Shown here piece by piece: positions 22,692 through 36,662 of a DNA stretch of 64,000 nt (positions within the stretch are counted from its first letter, which is position 1; the number at the start of each line of letters is the position of its first letter). The stretch comes from Erpetoichthys calabaricus (lineage: Eukaryota; Chordata; Cladistia; Polypteriformes; Polypteridae): positions 338,433,414 to 338,497,413 of the forward strand of contig NC_041394.2 of assembly GCF_900747795.2 (NCBI RefSeq), in the 5' to 3' direction. Below the pieces are notes generated by a model that was given only the letters and a program-made list of their open reading frames with translations, was not told where the DNA came from and searched no databases. A program made the translations under genes and the position numbers.

Positions 22692-23955
22692 TTTATTGAT
22701 TCAGAACAGACTCAAGCCATACACATCCCTTTAGTAACCACGGCAGAAATAATCAGACAAAAGCAATATGGTACAAGAAGAGATGTATATATTTAACTTG
22801 CTTTAAAATGTAGCTTCCACCCCCAAAATATAATGTGTAATCATACATATCCAGACTGGAAAGAAGCCAATGGAATGTACAGTCTTCATTCAATTCTTCA
22901 ATGGGGAATGCTGACAGTTATATGAGTCTGGTCCATCAGGGTGGGGGTATAGAAGGAACAAATGTTATACATTAGGCATAAATAGCATATTAGCATAAAT
23001 AGCCATAAAAGTAATTAATAGCTTCTAAAACATTAAGAATTAAGCATAAATTAGAATGATAAGCAAATAAGATAGGCCAAGCAAATGGTTAACTAAAAAT
23101 CAGTCACATTGCATTATTTTTAAGCTTGATGGAAAATCACCAGTATTAAGAGAGGAAGAAGAGGACAGGACAAGAATGACGCACAGAAACTATCGAGAAC
23201 AGAAGAAGGAGAAAAAACATGGGCACCTGTGCTCAAGGTTAGGAAGCTGAGGAACGATACCACCGACATAATATAGTAAAAATGGTTCTCGTAGGCATGT
23301 AAGAAGCCAGCTGGAATAGTGAATCAGCAAAGAAGTCAAAAAGGCATTGCTGCCAAGGTCAGATGATGTAATGTATGGAAAATAAAATATATTCTACAAT
23401 AAATAAGTTTACAAAATTATACTAGCATTTAACCTTAGCGCAGAAATTAAAACAAGCATGCCAAGCAAATGATTAAATAAAGGCACATGCCATATTTCTT
23501 TTTAAATTAAAGCTTAAGCTTCAGGCCACCATTATAACATAGTTTGGAAGGCTTAGGAAAGGAAATGACACAAGAAAGCCCAAAGAAGTAAAAAGGAAAC
23601 CATCTGCCCAGCCTTAGACCAATCAAAAATAGGCAAAACAGAAACTAGAAATGAACAATGGACAGTAAAGCCAGGTGCGGAATGAGTTAATTGAACGAGG
23701 TCAAAGTGATAAGAAATGATACATAAGTTTTGGGTTTCGAATTGTTCAGGGCTCAGCTCAATTTGGCCGTATTGGGTTGAGTCCATGTTATTATTATGGT
23801 TATTTTATTAGAATAAAATTATAGACTCTGTTTGCCTATCCCGAGACTCCTAATAGCTTTCATTTCAGGTAAAAAGACTTCTGGTGACAATTTTTCGCTA
23901 CGACAGGGGCAGCATTAGTTGGCTTCTAGCTTTGTGATGAATCCTCACCATTACA
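22692..23955. other. Unassigned, possibly LTR-derived
   Basis: No coding region. Near 23,810-23,900 an AATAAAATTATAGACTC signal followed by a C/T-rich stretch resembles the end of an LTR, but I cannot define ends or family. Two similar stretches (AAGCAAATGGTTAACTAAA near 23,080 and AAGCAAATGATTAAATAAA near 23,462) suggest internal duplication. Confidence 0.25.
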
Positions 23956-23964
23956 AACACTCAC

Positions 23965-25110
23965 ATATTTAATAATAATAATAATAATAATAATATTAAG
24001 TTGCACTTATAGAGTGCCTTTCACAATCTCAATGTCACTTTATATACAGAGTAAAAAAAAGAGATCACACAGAAGACAAAAGTTCATAGAAGAGGAAACT
24101 TTTCAGTTGAGATTTAAAGGTGGAGAAAGAGGAGCAATCTCGGAGAGACTGAGGAAGAGATTTCCAGAGTTGAGGGGCTGTAACACTGGAGGACCTGACT
24201 GCCAGGATAGAGAGTCTGGTGTGTGGAACAGTAAGGAGATTACTGCTTGAGGACCTGAGAGTGTGACAAGAAGTGTAAGGAGCTAGGAGCTGAGTGAGGT
24301 AGAATGGAGCAAGGTTATGTAGGGCTTGGAAGGTGAGAAGCAGAATCTTGAATTCAATCCTTGATGGAACAGGTAACCAGTGAAGCTTGGAGAGAACAGG
24401 GGAGATGTGAGCAAAATGCTTTGTGTGGGTGAGGATGCTGGCTGTGGAGTTCTGAATATACTGTAGCTTCTGTATAGATTTTTCAGGGAGGCCAATGGAG
24501 AGGGAATTACAGTAATCAATACGAGACATTATGAAACAATGAACCAGAGTTTGAGCATCATTAAAGGACAGAAATGGACGGAGGCGGGCAATGTTATGGA
24601 GATGACAGAATGACATTTTGGAAAGAGACCTGTTGTGTAGCTGAAAGTTAAGTAATGAATCAAACAAAACACCAAGATTTCTGACAACAGGAGCAGGTTT
24701 GACAAGTGTACGATCAACAGAAATAAAGAAGTTGGATGCCTTAGAAAGTTGGGAGTTTGGGCCTACCAGTAACACTTCAGTTTTATTGGCATTAAGTTTG
24801 AGAAAGTTATTTTCCATCCATAGCTTAAGATCAGTGATGCAGTCAGTGAGTGTGCTGGGAGGTGAATCTGTAGGGGAGTGTGTACTAAGATATAACTGTA
24901 TATCATCTGCATAACAGTGGAAGTTAAGGCCATGTCTATGAATAATCTCACCCAAAGGAAGGACATAAAGTAGAAGGAGTAATTGCCCAAGGACTGAACC
25001 TTAAGGGATACAACACGACACAGGTTTGGTGAAGGATTTATATTGGCCGAGTGTGACAAACTGTTGCCTATTAGAAAGATATGATGTGTGAATATTTATA
25101 TATTCATAGA
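23965..25110 (-). mobile_element. L2 LINE with 296-codon open RT frame
   Basis: On the minus strand one frame stays open for 296 codons (24,955-24,065). It carries FHCYADDIQLYLST (RT motif C), LKLWMENNFLKLNANKTEVL, GVLFDSLLNF, a PVLSKLHWLPVPSRIEFKIL segment and the usual C-terminal FKSQLKSFLF. The preceding RT region to about 25,100 is readable in another frame, so at least one frameshift is present, and the rest of the 5' part is missing. The 3' end is GTGCAACTTAATATT with an (ATT)n tail, typical of L2. This is one of the better-kept LINE copies here. Confidence 0.9.
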
Positions 25111-26429
25111 ATTTGTTCTGAACCTTGCCTGGTGTGGGCAACGGCCATCTGAGTGGTCTGTGTTAGTTCTGGACTGTGCCCATATAACACCTTCCCCGGT
25201 TCTAATCACTCATGGCTTCTGCAGACAGTGGCCTTTGCTTATCCTTGCCATATATTAATTCAGCAAACGTCAGCATTTTAAATAGCCTGTGTCATCTGCT
25301 ATTTGTGTCATGCATCTCCCTGTCAGCTTATTAATGGCTTTGAAATGAACTTCACAGTTTACTTTGGCACACTTCAAACCTATTATTATAGAGACCCATT
25401 AAGTTTAAACCTTTGCCATATGTCCCCTTCATCTTGGATCCTAGGATGCCATTTCCATCTCTACTTCTCCCTCCCTGCTTTTTTGCTTCTGGCAAAGCCA
25501 CAGTGACCCTCACAGCCACAGTGTCTGGCACCAGCATTGGAAGATTATAGCGGTTGCTAAAAATTGAGCTTAGAATCTTCACTGAGCTTTTCCAAACTTT
25601 TTCTTTTTATTACACTCCTCACTGTATAAGGCAAATGTGATTATGTCTGTTTTTTTCCTGACCAAGACATCACCTTTTCTTCAGTTGTCTGTCCACCATA
25701 TTAGCTATTGCTAATGACAATTGATTCTGCTGCATCCTTTGTTTACATAAAGCCCCACTGTCAGTGGCATGCAGAAAATGTAGGTTAACAATATTAACAG
25801 ATATTGACAAATAAATTATTGAACATCATTTTCATTACTATTGTTCTATACATTGACATGTAAGAACTTGAAAACTAGTCAGTTGCTATTGTGATCATTC
25901 AAGAGAAACTAAAGGATTTGGAGATTGCAAACAATATGATTAAAAAAGACTGAAATGACATTTCTGGATAGCACTTACTGTATTGTGCAGAAATAAGTTA
26001 TTATATTTATACATCCTTAATGTGCACTTTACAAATGATACTGGGGAAGTACCTAAAGACAGGAACCAAGAAAATGTGTTTCTGTGGCATTAAAAGGTGT
26101 TGGGGCCAATGTGAGTATGTAGCGGTCGGTTAGTGTACTACAGTAACATTAATGGGATAATTCATTGACTAGAAAGTAATGCATATGTGTGTTGGACAGC
26201 TTCACCATTTAAAAGAAAACTTCACCTAAAATCCTTGTTCAATATGGAGACGAGCACTGTCCCCATTATTACCACTCTGAAATAAAAGTCAGAATTCTGT
26301 GACTCCCTTGTTCTTTTACTCCCATACCGTACAGTTAATTTACTCTCAGAGCCTCACTTCTCCAACCTCACATCCTTTAATCTACTATGCTCCACTTTGT
26401 AGATAATAGCTAACAATTTTGTCAATCAT
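25111..26429. other. Spacer, no feature recognised
   Basis: No gene, RNA or identifiable repeat. Ordinary AT-rich sequence. Confidence 0.5.
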
Positions 26430-26960
26430 TAGTTTCAACTTTATTAATCCCAAGGGGAAATATAATTGTGCAGAAATTGCAAAATGAACGAAGAGGGTCG
26501 GCATTTAGCTTAGGGCAATTGGAGTAAGTATTGAATTGCCGAATAGCAGCAGGCAGAAAAGATCCCCATAGGAGTTTCTTAGCACTCTGTGATGGAATGA
26601 GGTTGTAGCTAAAAGTTCTCCAAGACAGCACCTCCTGGAGGGAACTTTTTCACAATGGAACTCGATTTTGTCACCACTCTCTTTTCCACAATAGCATCCA
26701 GTGTATCCAGGGTTCACTCTGTGATGGAGTAGGCTTTCCTGATAAGTTTGTTCAGGAATTGTGTATCATTTGAGCCCAGGTTGCTTCCCTAGGAGATTAA
26801 AGCAGAGAACAATATACTGGCTACTTTTATCTGACAGGACATTCCCAGCTACTTGGATCTGATAGTTCAAGAACTAAGGTAGAATGGGGTGAAGGTCTAC
26901 CAGTCTTTTTCTGCATAAAGGTCTTCAGTCTTCTCATCACAAACGCTTCAGATTATAAGG
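26430..26960 (-). mobile_element. Rex1/L2-like LINE 3' end, old
   Basis: The 3' tail CCCCTTGGGATTAATAAAGTT (minus strand, near 26,460-26,440) is the same as in the LINEs at 13.6 and 28.8 kb. Upstream, in broken frames, FLNKLIRKAYSITE and TLDTLDAIVEKRV correspond to the RT C-terminal region. It is more diverged than the other copies. Confidence 0.65.
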
Positions 26961-28795
26961 TTCAAGATGGCACTAAAGTCTCATTCAAGACTTCTGACCA
27001 TGGCAGTAAAACACTTTCCAATTTTCTAACACAACTTAGTTTTTTCTGCTTTGGCGCCCTGTCTGATCACCACTCTTCTCTCCTGTGTCTCTTCCATTCA
27101 CTGACTCACTCCCTTTCTCACCTTGACTGGCCTCCTCCCTTTCTGTCCTCCTCTCCTGTGTAAATGATGTCACTGGCTACACTGCAAAACATTTTTTCTT
27201 AACAAGTAAAAATTTCTTATTTTAAGGTAATATATCTAATATTTTGCCCCAAGAGATTAAATATCTCATGTTGCAATGATACTTGCTATATTATTTTGCT
27301 CAATTCAAGATAACTGGTCTTAAGATATCTGACTTAGATATAAAAGTGTAATTCCAAGACAATTTCGACTTAAAAAAAGCACAACTGTGAGAGAAAACCC
27401 TGTTATCAACTACAGCAATGAGCATAGCAGGACATGTATTCTTATTTCAAGAACCAAAACTTTCTAGGTTTGTCTTGTTTTAAGAAATGAGTAAGACACA
27501 ACCCCGAGACTAAAATTAAACTCTCTTTATTCCAGAAAGGTTTTAGAATACAATCTTGATTTTGTTAACAACTACGCCATTTCAGATTAACACTTGCCTA
27601 ATTCAGTGGCCTTTCTCTGTAACTAGTATGATTTAACAGCAAAGGGTAGTACTTTATTATATTCAAATGGTAATATTTTTCTTCAAATCAAAATGGTTTC
27701 CACACTTTAAAATAAATGACCCTTGTATAAAAAATGTGTCTGGTGGTTTGATGCAAGAGTGTCAAGTAAATGGCTTAATCCAAACAGTGTTGCTGGAATT
27801 TATTAACATAAAAAGAAAAGTTCAAGAATTTAGGAATCTTTAAAAGTTTTATATAGTTCAATGATATCCCCATCATAGTACTTCACAAGAATATATATTT
27901 TGTTTTTCAGTCATATAGTCTCACTGAAATTAAAATTAACCAGCTTCATAGCATCAACAAAACGGGTGGATTTATTCAGGTTAGGGATTTTAATTTCAAA
28001 TGACAAAACATCTCTATCAAAGACACAGCATCATGAACTTGAAACTCCAAATAATACAATGTGTAGTGTTAATATAGTTCAAAAGTCGTTTTAAACTCAA
28101 AGCCACAAACAAGCAGCAAATAAAACAGCGCCAAATCATCTTAGGTGTTTAAACAGCAAAAAGCGCAAGTGCTGAACGACTGTAGCTGTTATGTGATGTA
28201 ATATACAGGATCGTTCCATTATTTTAGGAAAAAAAAAATATTTACATAAATGACATTTTTGAGTATATGAAAAGCTAACGGTATAATTAGTTTCCTTTCA
28301 TTGTCCAATAGTTTTGTTTTGTTTTTGTTTTTTTCAAATATAATATCCAGCGCTGTTTTTGACCCCTTCTTTGTCATGTAATGGAACATACCTTTCTTTG
28401 AGCATGCGTAAACGCGTTCCCTGTGAAGCGTCCTTAGCTTTCTCGCGCATCAGATGTTACATTGCTAAACGTTCTCACCGTAAGGTTATTAATAACGTTA
28501 CATAGATAGCTAAAATACTGCTTTGCTCTTCGCAGCTGATAAGTAACATATTTGCGCATATAAACCAATGGATTCACTTGACGAAGTCACACTGGAAATA
28601 TTAAAAGGTAAGTTTTTAATTGACATTTACTGTTGCTGCAGTGCATTCTGTTTTTATGAATCCACAAGAATTCACCTGTCCATGTTGATACCTATAATAA
28701 TTACGATACAAAACAGAAGTAGTGGGGCAAGCTAGTTTCGTGTAACCATTACATAAAATTTTTAAAATAAATGCAGGTGTTTATGTTATAAATAT

Positions 28796-29310
28796 GTCCT
28801 TCAACATCTGCAATAAGATGCTGCAGATGTTCTATCAGACGGTTGTGGTTAGTGCCCTCTTCTACACGGTGGTGTGCTGGGGAGGCAGCATAAAGAAGAA
28901 GGACGCCTCACGCCTGGACAAACTGGTGAGGAAGGCAGGCTCTATTGTAGGCACGGAGCTGGGCAGTTTGACATCTGTGGCAGAGCGACGGGCGCTGAGC
29001 AGGATCCTGTCAATCATGGAGAATCCACTGCACCCACTAAACAGGATCATCTCCAGACAGAGGAGCAGCTTCAGCGACAGACTGCTGTCACTGTCCTGCT
29101 CCACTGGCAGACTGAGGAGATTGTTCCTCCCCCACACTATGCGACTCTTCAATTCCGCCCATCGGTTTAAAAGTTAAAATTATACAAAGTTATTATCTGT
29201 CTGTATACCTGCATTGTTATCACTCTTTAATTTAATATTGTTTTTTTGTATCAGTATGCTGCTGCTGGAGTATGTGAATTTCCCCTTGGGATTAATAAAG
29301 TATTTTTTCA
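28796..29310 (+). mobile_element. Rex1/L2-like LINE 3' fragment
   Basis: A 126-codon open frame reads FNICNKMLQMFYQTVV, SALFYTVVCWGGSIKKKDAS and RSSFSDRLLSLSCST, followed by GAATTTCCCCTTGGGATTAA and TAAAGTA. It is close in sequence to the copy at 13.6 kb and strongly 5'-truncated. It lies in the first intron of the transposon-borne gene. Confidence 0.9.
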
Positions 29311-31231
29311 TTTCCGGTTTTTACCTTTGCAATTTATCCAGCAAACACTGGCCTGAATTATAACTTCCACTGCACGCAGTTCTTGCATTCGAACATATTG
29401 GTACATTTAGCGCTTCTCTTGCCATTTTAGGCATTAATAAGTGGTTTGAGGCGGCACAGTAACACCTGACTTTTTTTATCGAGCGCCATCATTGTTAGAT
29501 TTCATATGTAGCCTACAAAGAGTTATTATGAAATAAATGTTAGTTAAATGTCGTTGATTTGTTAGTGATTTATTTAAAAAGTTGTTAAAGACATTCTGAT
29601 ACAGACTTCTGCTTGCTTAAAAATAAATTGAAATTTTAAAAATGTGCCAAGTTCTAACTGCATTGCACGCGCCTCATGCTCTTACTGGTAGTAAAAACGA
29701 ACACGACCCAAGTCGCTTCTATTTGTGATACCTTTAAAGAAAAACTTTTAAAATACTGGCCTCTAAATTTTTAAATATTATCGATTTTGAGGTATCCACA
29801 ATTCTAAGCTTATTGCTTGAATATAAAAGATCGCTGCACTTGAAACTGCAATGGAGGCACCTATCCCCCTTAACTTCGTTATCAATACCATACATGAGCG
29901 CGTCATATAAAAAAATCGAAGGTTTGGGCGCGATTTGTACAGCTTCGCCTATATTCTAGAGCCAGCCCTGAGTGAGACAGTGCTCATTATTACTTTAATG
30001 GCACAGGTGAAGGCCCCAGTCTGAGTGAAATGTTAACGCCCTGCTCATTTTATACACTCACAAATTAAGTTAGTAAGTCGTATGTATCGTGTCCTTGATC
30101 AGGCAACACGATAAATACATCTCACTTGCCTAAAACCTCAGTATGATATACTTGTTCAGAAAGGAAACGAAATGTAAAACATTTATAAAACGGTATCATG
30201 ATTTGCACTTGTACCATCTTTCAAGAAACTCATAAACTTATACACAATGTGTAAATTTAGCACTTAAAGCCTAAAACCTGAGTTGGAAATGACTGTCGGT
30301 AATTGTGCAGATGACGTCCAAATATGAATGAATGGTCTTCTCTGTTGCTTTCAAGTTGCAAATGTTACAGAAGATCTTCTAGGGACTCTTTCACATGAAG
30401 ATCTGAACATTTCCTTTGAAGAAAATCTCATGGCCAGCAGTACACCAAGAGGTCAGCATTATTTATTTATTTTAAGAAATATTGTTGAGCAAACAATGTA
30501 GTTATTATTACTTTTGCTATGTTCTGTTTTTGTTGAGATTAAATGCTTCTGTAGCAACCTTTATGACAGAAGTGTCCATGTCCTGATGATATTTGAGATC
30601 AAGCAGGGGAGAAATATAAATTATAATAGGGAAAAGGAGGACGTTTATATGAAAGTGATGACAACATAAATATATATTTATAGATGTGGAAATTTGAAGA
30701 GTAGAAACTTGGGCTTTGTCCTTCTCAATTAAAATTTTCCATAATTCAATAAAAGCAGTTTGCAATGTCACACCTGAGCACAGGACAGCTCATGCATCCA
30801 TCAAGGCTGTTGCCCCACCATGTTCACCACACCATATGAATCTTTGTGTAAACACATATTTATGTATGTTTGTAATTAACAGTATACAAAGTCTATATTA
30901 ATTTACAAATGTTTTGATAAACTTTATCATGGCGCCAGAGAATGATAGCGTGTTACATGTTAATTAGCACACAGAAGTAAGAATTTCACAGTACTCATGT
31001 AGCACTTATTTAGTTCAATACAACATATTGTGAAAATACTCCATATCAATAGACAACTGAGCACGTATCGATTCTGTGTTTTATCAGGAAGTAAAGAAGA
31101 TGACTACGATCTTGTTTTTAGTTACCTAAAAATTTTAACAATGAAAATATAAGCAGTCAGATATTTGAGCAATGCTGTCTTTGATTACTAATTTCATTTA
31201 CGTTAAATAAAAATAAATATTTCCATTTATG

Positions 31232-31743
31232 TCATCCATCCATTTTCCAACCCGCTGAATCCGAACACAGGGTCACGTGAGTCTGCTGGAGCCAATCCCA
31301 GCCAACACAGGGCACAAGGCAGGAACCGATCCTGGGCAGGGTGCCAACCCACCGCAGGACACACACAAACACACCCACACACCAAGATCATCCATCCATC
31401 CATCCATTTTCCAACCCGCTGAATCCGAACACAAGGTCACGGGGGTCTGCTGGAGCTAATCCCAGCCAACACAGGGCACAAGGCAGGAAACAATCCTGGG
31501 CAGGGTGCCAACCCACCGCAGGACACACACAAACACACCAAGATCATACTAGGGACAATTTAGAATCGCCAATCCACCTAACCTGCATGTCTTTGAACTG
31601 TGGGAGGAAACCGGAGCGCCCGGAGGAAACCCACGCAGACACGGGGAGAACATGCAAACTCCACGCAGGGAGGACCCGGGAAGCGAACCCAGGTCTCCTA
31701 ACTGCGAGGCAGCAGCGCTACCCACTGTGCCACCGTGCCGCCC
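31232..31743 (-). mobile_element. SINE with duplicated 3' half
   Basis: Same family as the SINE at 2180. The 3' half occurs twice in tandem: CATCCATTTTCCAACCCGCT starts near 31,236 and again near 31,400, and each copy ends in CCAAGATCAT. The 5' half with GCGGCACGGTGGC-like promoter boxes is present once, near 31,743-31,600. This is either a tandem duplication of about 160 bp or a truncated SINE inserted into another. Confidence 0.85.
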
Positions 31744-34123
31744 CTCATCAAATTTCATAATTCATAAACAGTTTTGATAACTGGTGCCTATTTTCAATGT
31801 CCTTTTCCTGTATTTTTTAACAGGAGCTGCAGTTTTCTGTGCAGCAAGATAACTTATAAGACAGCTGCACATCTCCCTCCTCTTCTGAATGCAATACTCT
31901 AAAAAATGCCAGTCTTTCACCTACCCCTCAATCCAGTGAGCAAGGATGTTCCAGAAAACTTTGAAGAGAAGCCAGCCCCTCTAAAATCATTCAACTACCA
32001 AGCCTGAATACATACTTCATAGTTACAGTGAGTTGGAGCAGGTCAGAAAACACTGCAGCGCATAGGGAAAGGGGAGCATTGTATTCTTTCAAAGGATCTG
32101 CGCTATAGATTAATTAGAACTACAGTGACCAACATAGTGCCCATACTGAGGACAACAACAAAGGAAGACAAATATACCTCTAAACTTGAGGTTTCTTCAA
32201 TGGCAAAACTTATAGTCAAGTATTATCCAAAGCTATATGCAGCTGAAGATCAAAATTCATGGGCGAGTGTAAATAACTAGTTTTTATAGGGGAAATAGAC
32301 TGAGCAGTCACACCTTGTATTCACTTGCACACTTTTTAAAAAAGTGTAATCTCATTACAGGAACCTGTGTTTAAACAACTCCTGGAAAGGCTACAGAATA
32401 TCTGCACACCTCAGAAGCGACAGGACTGTATGCCTCAAATAAATAAAGTGATGTCTCGGCATCACCACTGACAAGCCTGATGCTGAAGTCGAGAATTCAG
32501 GTGAGGCCGATTCCACTGCATCTTTGGGGAATTCTATTGCTTCAGCAACGCTTGTTAACGTGTCACCTTCTAGTCGTACCCAAGAAGTTACAGCAGAGAA
32601 AGAATGTGAACCATCTGGTAAGTGCACAATAGAGATGGTCATATCCCATCTTAGTTCAGACTGTTTAGAAAACACAACTGATTTGATTATTCATTTATAT
32701 GTTTTTGCAGCTGTTGACACAATAGTTGACAGCCACTACGAAACCCTACAGGACCATTACAAGAAGCCAAAGCCAAATAAATTTGCAGTTACCCAGCTCC
32801 TTGATCATGAATTTAATGCACAGAGGTCTGTAGAAGAATGTTCTCCTCAGCACCATGTATTTTGTGTGTTTAGTAAATTAGAATTTTTATAATAACTATT
32901 TTGTAACTTGCCCGTGAGAGACGCTTTGGCTTATGAACTAACAAAAATATGTTATTCCAGGGTTCAGGAGAAATAGTGTCCACATGAATAAAATCTAAGC
33001 TGTTTGTTTTCCCCTTCTCAGAGTGAATGTTTCAGGGACAAGGTCACAAGGCTGCAGACAGCACATGTAGTTTATGCAAAGGCGTCTCTCCTGTGCTTAG
33101 CTTTGAAAACACAGATAATGCTTAGCTCAACAGACCTATTGTTTAACTTTACTGTTTTGATAAGGATGTTTTTTCTGTCTTATTAATCATGAAATGCTGA
33201 ATTATAAAAACCCCTCCTAATTTTTTCTCGGGGTTCAATTGAGCTTTGCGGCAATAAGTTATGCTCTTTTGAATCTCTACTTACTGTGACTCCGAATGAA
33301 TAATAAAGAGACCTGAAGAAAATATTATCTGCCTGCTTTCAGTGTGCCTTTTTCGTCCACAGGTCATTTATAGATTATATGGGAGGCTTACCCATGCTTT
33401 AAAGAACTAGATCATGTAAGTACATAAAACAGACATTTGACTGAAATATTTTTGAAAATGGTTTCTTAAAACAAAATATGTGCTGACTTAGAGTGCGCTT
33501 ATTTTATAGGCAATGGATGAAATGTGTTGTATTCTTAGTTGGAATAATCTTAACTACATCATGGAAGTTAAGAGCAGATGGACCAGTTTTTATGGAAAAG
33601 CACAGCTGTATGGAGTAATGAAGATCCTGAAGCCTCCACATATGCACGATGATGGTAACATTTGTCATGCATATTTTATTCAAGCTCATTTTACAGTTAG
33701 TTATGCACTTTACTCAGTGTTGCAGCATGATAGGCCTAAATGAAAGTCAAATTGAAGTTGTTTAAAGTTATGATATTTTGCAGTTGATGCTCAAAGGGTT
33801 GCACTTTTTTTATGCCATTTTTTCCATAAAGACCAAGTCTATATTATAGTAAGCCAAACTTTGAGAAATTTTCATGCAAAATATTATTACAGTACTGCTC
33901 TCTTTGCCAGTAACTATTGATTTGTGAATTCCAGTTTCCCTTTTCTTCTTTGTATTAGAAAGTTGTACTGTGTTATTCTGAAATAAAGTTTTCCCTTTAA
34001 TTATGTTTTTAAAAAGCCATTCATTAGCATTGTAAATAGTTTTGTCTAGCATCTTTTTAAGACACAACAGAATAATAAACTGACTGACACTATCTTTTAT
34101 TAGGTATAAATAATGAAGGAACA

Positions 34124-36662
34124 TCCATATTACTAACCGAGAATGCTAAACCGGATGATGGACGCAGGCACATCCGGCAATGGGCCGTAGCTGCAAAAAG
34201 ACGTACTGCGCAGGCGCAAAAAGAGTCCGCGAGAGTCGGCTGAGGAGCCGAGAAAGGCGGACAAAAGAGGGCGAGAGAGGCGGATGAGGGGCCGCGAGAG
34301 GCGGACAAGACCACAGAAAAAAGGAGTGAGCACAGGAAAAATGGAGAAATGAGGCGCAAAGAGCAACGAAAAAAGGAAAAGGCACATAAAAAAGTATTCA
34401 AACGCAAGCAAAGCACGAAACACATTGCACACGAAACTAGACCCAAAAAAAAAAAAAAAAAAAAAAGAGGCTCGCGCACAACAGCAAGGCCCCCCCCCCC
34501 CCCTACAGGCACCGGACGGGACACACACCAAGAGGGGGATTCAACAAGCCCATGGAACACAAAAAAAAGAACACAAAACCACCCCACAGACCCTACAAGC
34601 AAGGGACGGGACACACACAAACAGGGGGATTCAAACAAGACACAGGAACACAAAAAGAAAGAAGACGCTCGCGCAACAACAATCCTCACCCCCCCCCCCC
34701 CACACACACACATCCATAAGAAGTGACACCCAAAGCCACATATTCTAAAGTGAACGTCATCACCTTCACACTAGACAGCATAGGTGTCAGCATAGGTGGA
34801 TCTCCTTACAATAAAGCACTATTAACCGTTCAACTGCAGAAAAGGAAACATATTAACAGTGACTGCGATCGTCCTTATTACTTATCCATATTTCGCATGC
34901 TGAGAAAGAAACAAGTCATGAATATACGGTCACGGGTACAAAACGAAAAGGAAATGATAACAGGAACAAACACACGAACACGAAAGAAACAACAAAATAG
35001 ATGGCTATGCAGCATAGGTGGATCTCATTACAATAAGGCACTATTAACCATTCAACCGCAGAAAAGGCTCCATATTAACAGTGAGTGCAATACTCCTTAT
35101 TACTTATCCATATTTCTAAAAGAAAAAATGTCTCGACTCCAAAAATGCAAAGCTCAACTAAAGCTTCTAACTAACGATGTACCTAAAAGTAAAAACTTTA
35201 TGAACTGCATTAGATCCTACAATAGTTCATTTGCTTTTGCATTTACCGGAGTAAATATCAGGCCACCAAAAGGCAATGGACCATACTGCTTTCACATATG
35301 TGCACAAATACTGCATCGCATTGGAACAGTGCACCCTGAAACAAATCAACAACGCAAATATGCACAAATCTACATCCTAGATCCACATTACGCAAACTAT
35401 CAATCAAAGTGCTGCATCGCAACAGGCACGGATTCAAAACGAAACACCTCCCGTCTCAGACATACGTTAATGGCAGCGAAGGCTACAACGGGCTTCTCAC
35501 ACAGCACAGGCAAATCGATTACAGCTCCAAAACAACACGTCCCAAATACTACACATGCAACAACGCGCCTCTCAAACGGCACAAGGAAAACATACACCAG
35601 GAAAATTCATTCGGATTAATGAATGTCATTTGCAATCATTGTCATTCAGTTCACTTCCCTGAAGAAACAACTGGCAATACAAGTTATACATTTACACGTT
35701 GTTGTCAAAAGGGTCAAATTAGACTGCCTTCTTTACATTCATATACTGAATATCTACAGAAGCTTATAACTGACGATGTACCTGAAAGTGAAATCTTTAT
35801 CAACTACATTAGATCCTACAAATCGGTATCCACTATGAACATTAATGGTGGCACTGCACGTGACATCCGTCTTGAAAAAATGTTCTTTATTGATGAATGT
35901 TCAATGACATGAAGTCACTTACTCAACACCATTCATAAACTTCTACAAACGTTTATGAATAATAATATTCGATTTGGAGGAAAGGTACTTTTATGAGGAG
36001 GAGATTTTAGACAGTGATTAGCTATTCTTCCAGATGCCATTCACTCAGCTATTGTTCAGTGCACCTTAAAATACGCAGACAATTAGCATTACTTTCAAAA
36101 GATACAGTTAATAAAAAAGATACGATGTCCAGAACCAGATCATAACAATTGCTTATTACAACTGAGAGATGGTACACTCACCAATACAGATGGACTTCAG
36201 CCACATATTATTACAATTCCTCAAGCCTTTATCTGCGACGACTTAGTTACAGAGACATTTGGAACAGCAATCTCATTAGACCAAATGCCCCTTTTAACAC
36301 AACGCACTATATTATGTCCAAAAAATATTAATGTGGAAAACATAAATACCCAAGTCATTCCATTACTTCCTGGAGAGACACAACTCTTTCTAAGCTCTGA
36401 CAAACTTGACTCTGATCACAACAATAACCATCTTAAATGACCTTACAAGTTCTGAGCTGGAATTACCTTTTACACTTAAACGGCGTGTAAAAAGACATTT
36501 TCAAATAAACCTTTACACTGTGCCACACACTTTATTGTTTGATTTCTATTTGCATCATCTACACCGTCACACTATTCTATATCTCATTCATACATCACGC
36601 TCTTTGTCATTCCCAACACCAGGGGTTGGCGAGCGAAGCGAGCAGGGGGCGGAGCCCCCTAG
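34124..36662 (+). mobile_element. Complete-ended Helitron, coding region decayed
   Basis: The left end is A|TCCATATTACTAACCG and the right end is a GC-rich hairpin, CAGGGGGCGGAGCCCCCTAG, followed by T: the TC...CTAG form inserted between A and T. Inside, a frame from 34,723 to 35,619 carries the Helitron motif region NIRPPKGNGPYCFHICAQIL and HPETNQQRKYAQIYILDP. A second frame (35,409-35,912) and sequence to about 36,020 give helicase pieces FFIDECSM and FGGKVLL. Most of the Rep and helicase domains are missing. It lies in an intron of the transposon-borne gene and transcribes in the same direction. Confidence 0.85.
34441..34505. repeat. Poly-A and poly-C tracts in Helitron
   Basis: A run of about 22 A (near 34,445-34,466) is followed 25 bp later by about 14 C. 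Two loosely similar copies of an ACGGGACACACAC unit follow (near 34,513 and 34,605). They create long but meaningless open frames on both strands. Confidence 0.7.

Noticed and set aside
34090-34713. 207-codon minus-strand frame rich in Phe and Cys
   Set aside because: It runs through poly-A, poly-C and purine-rich Helitron sequence and has no recognisable domain.
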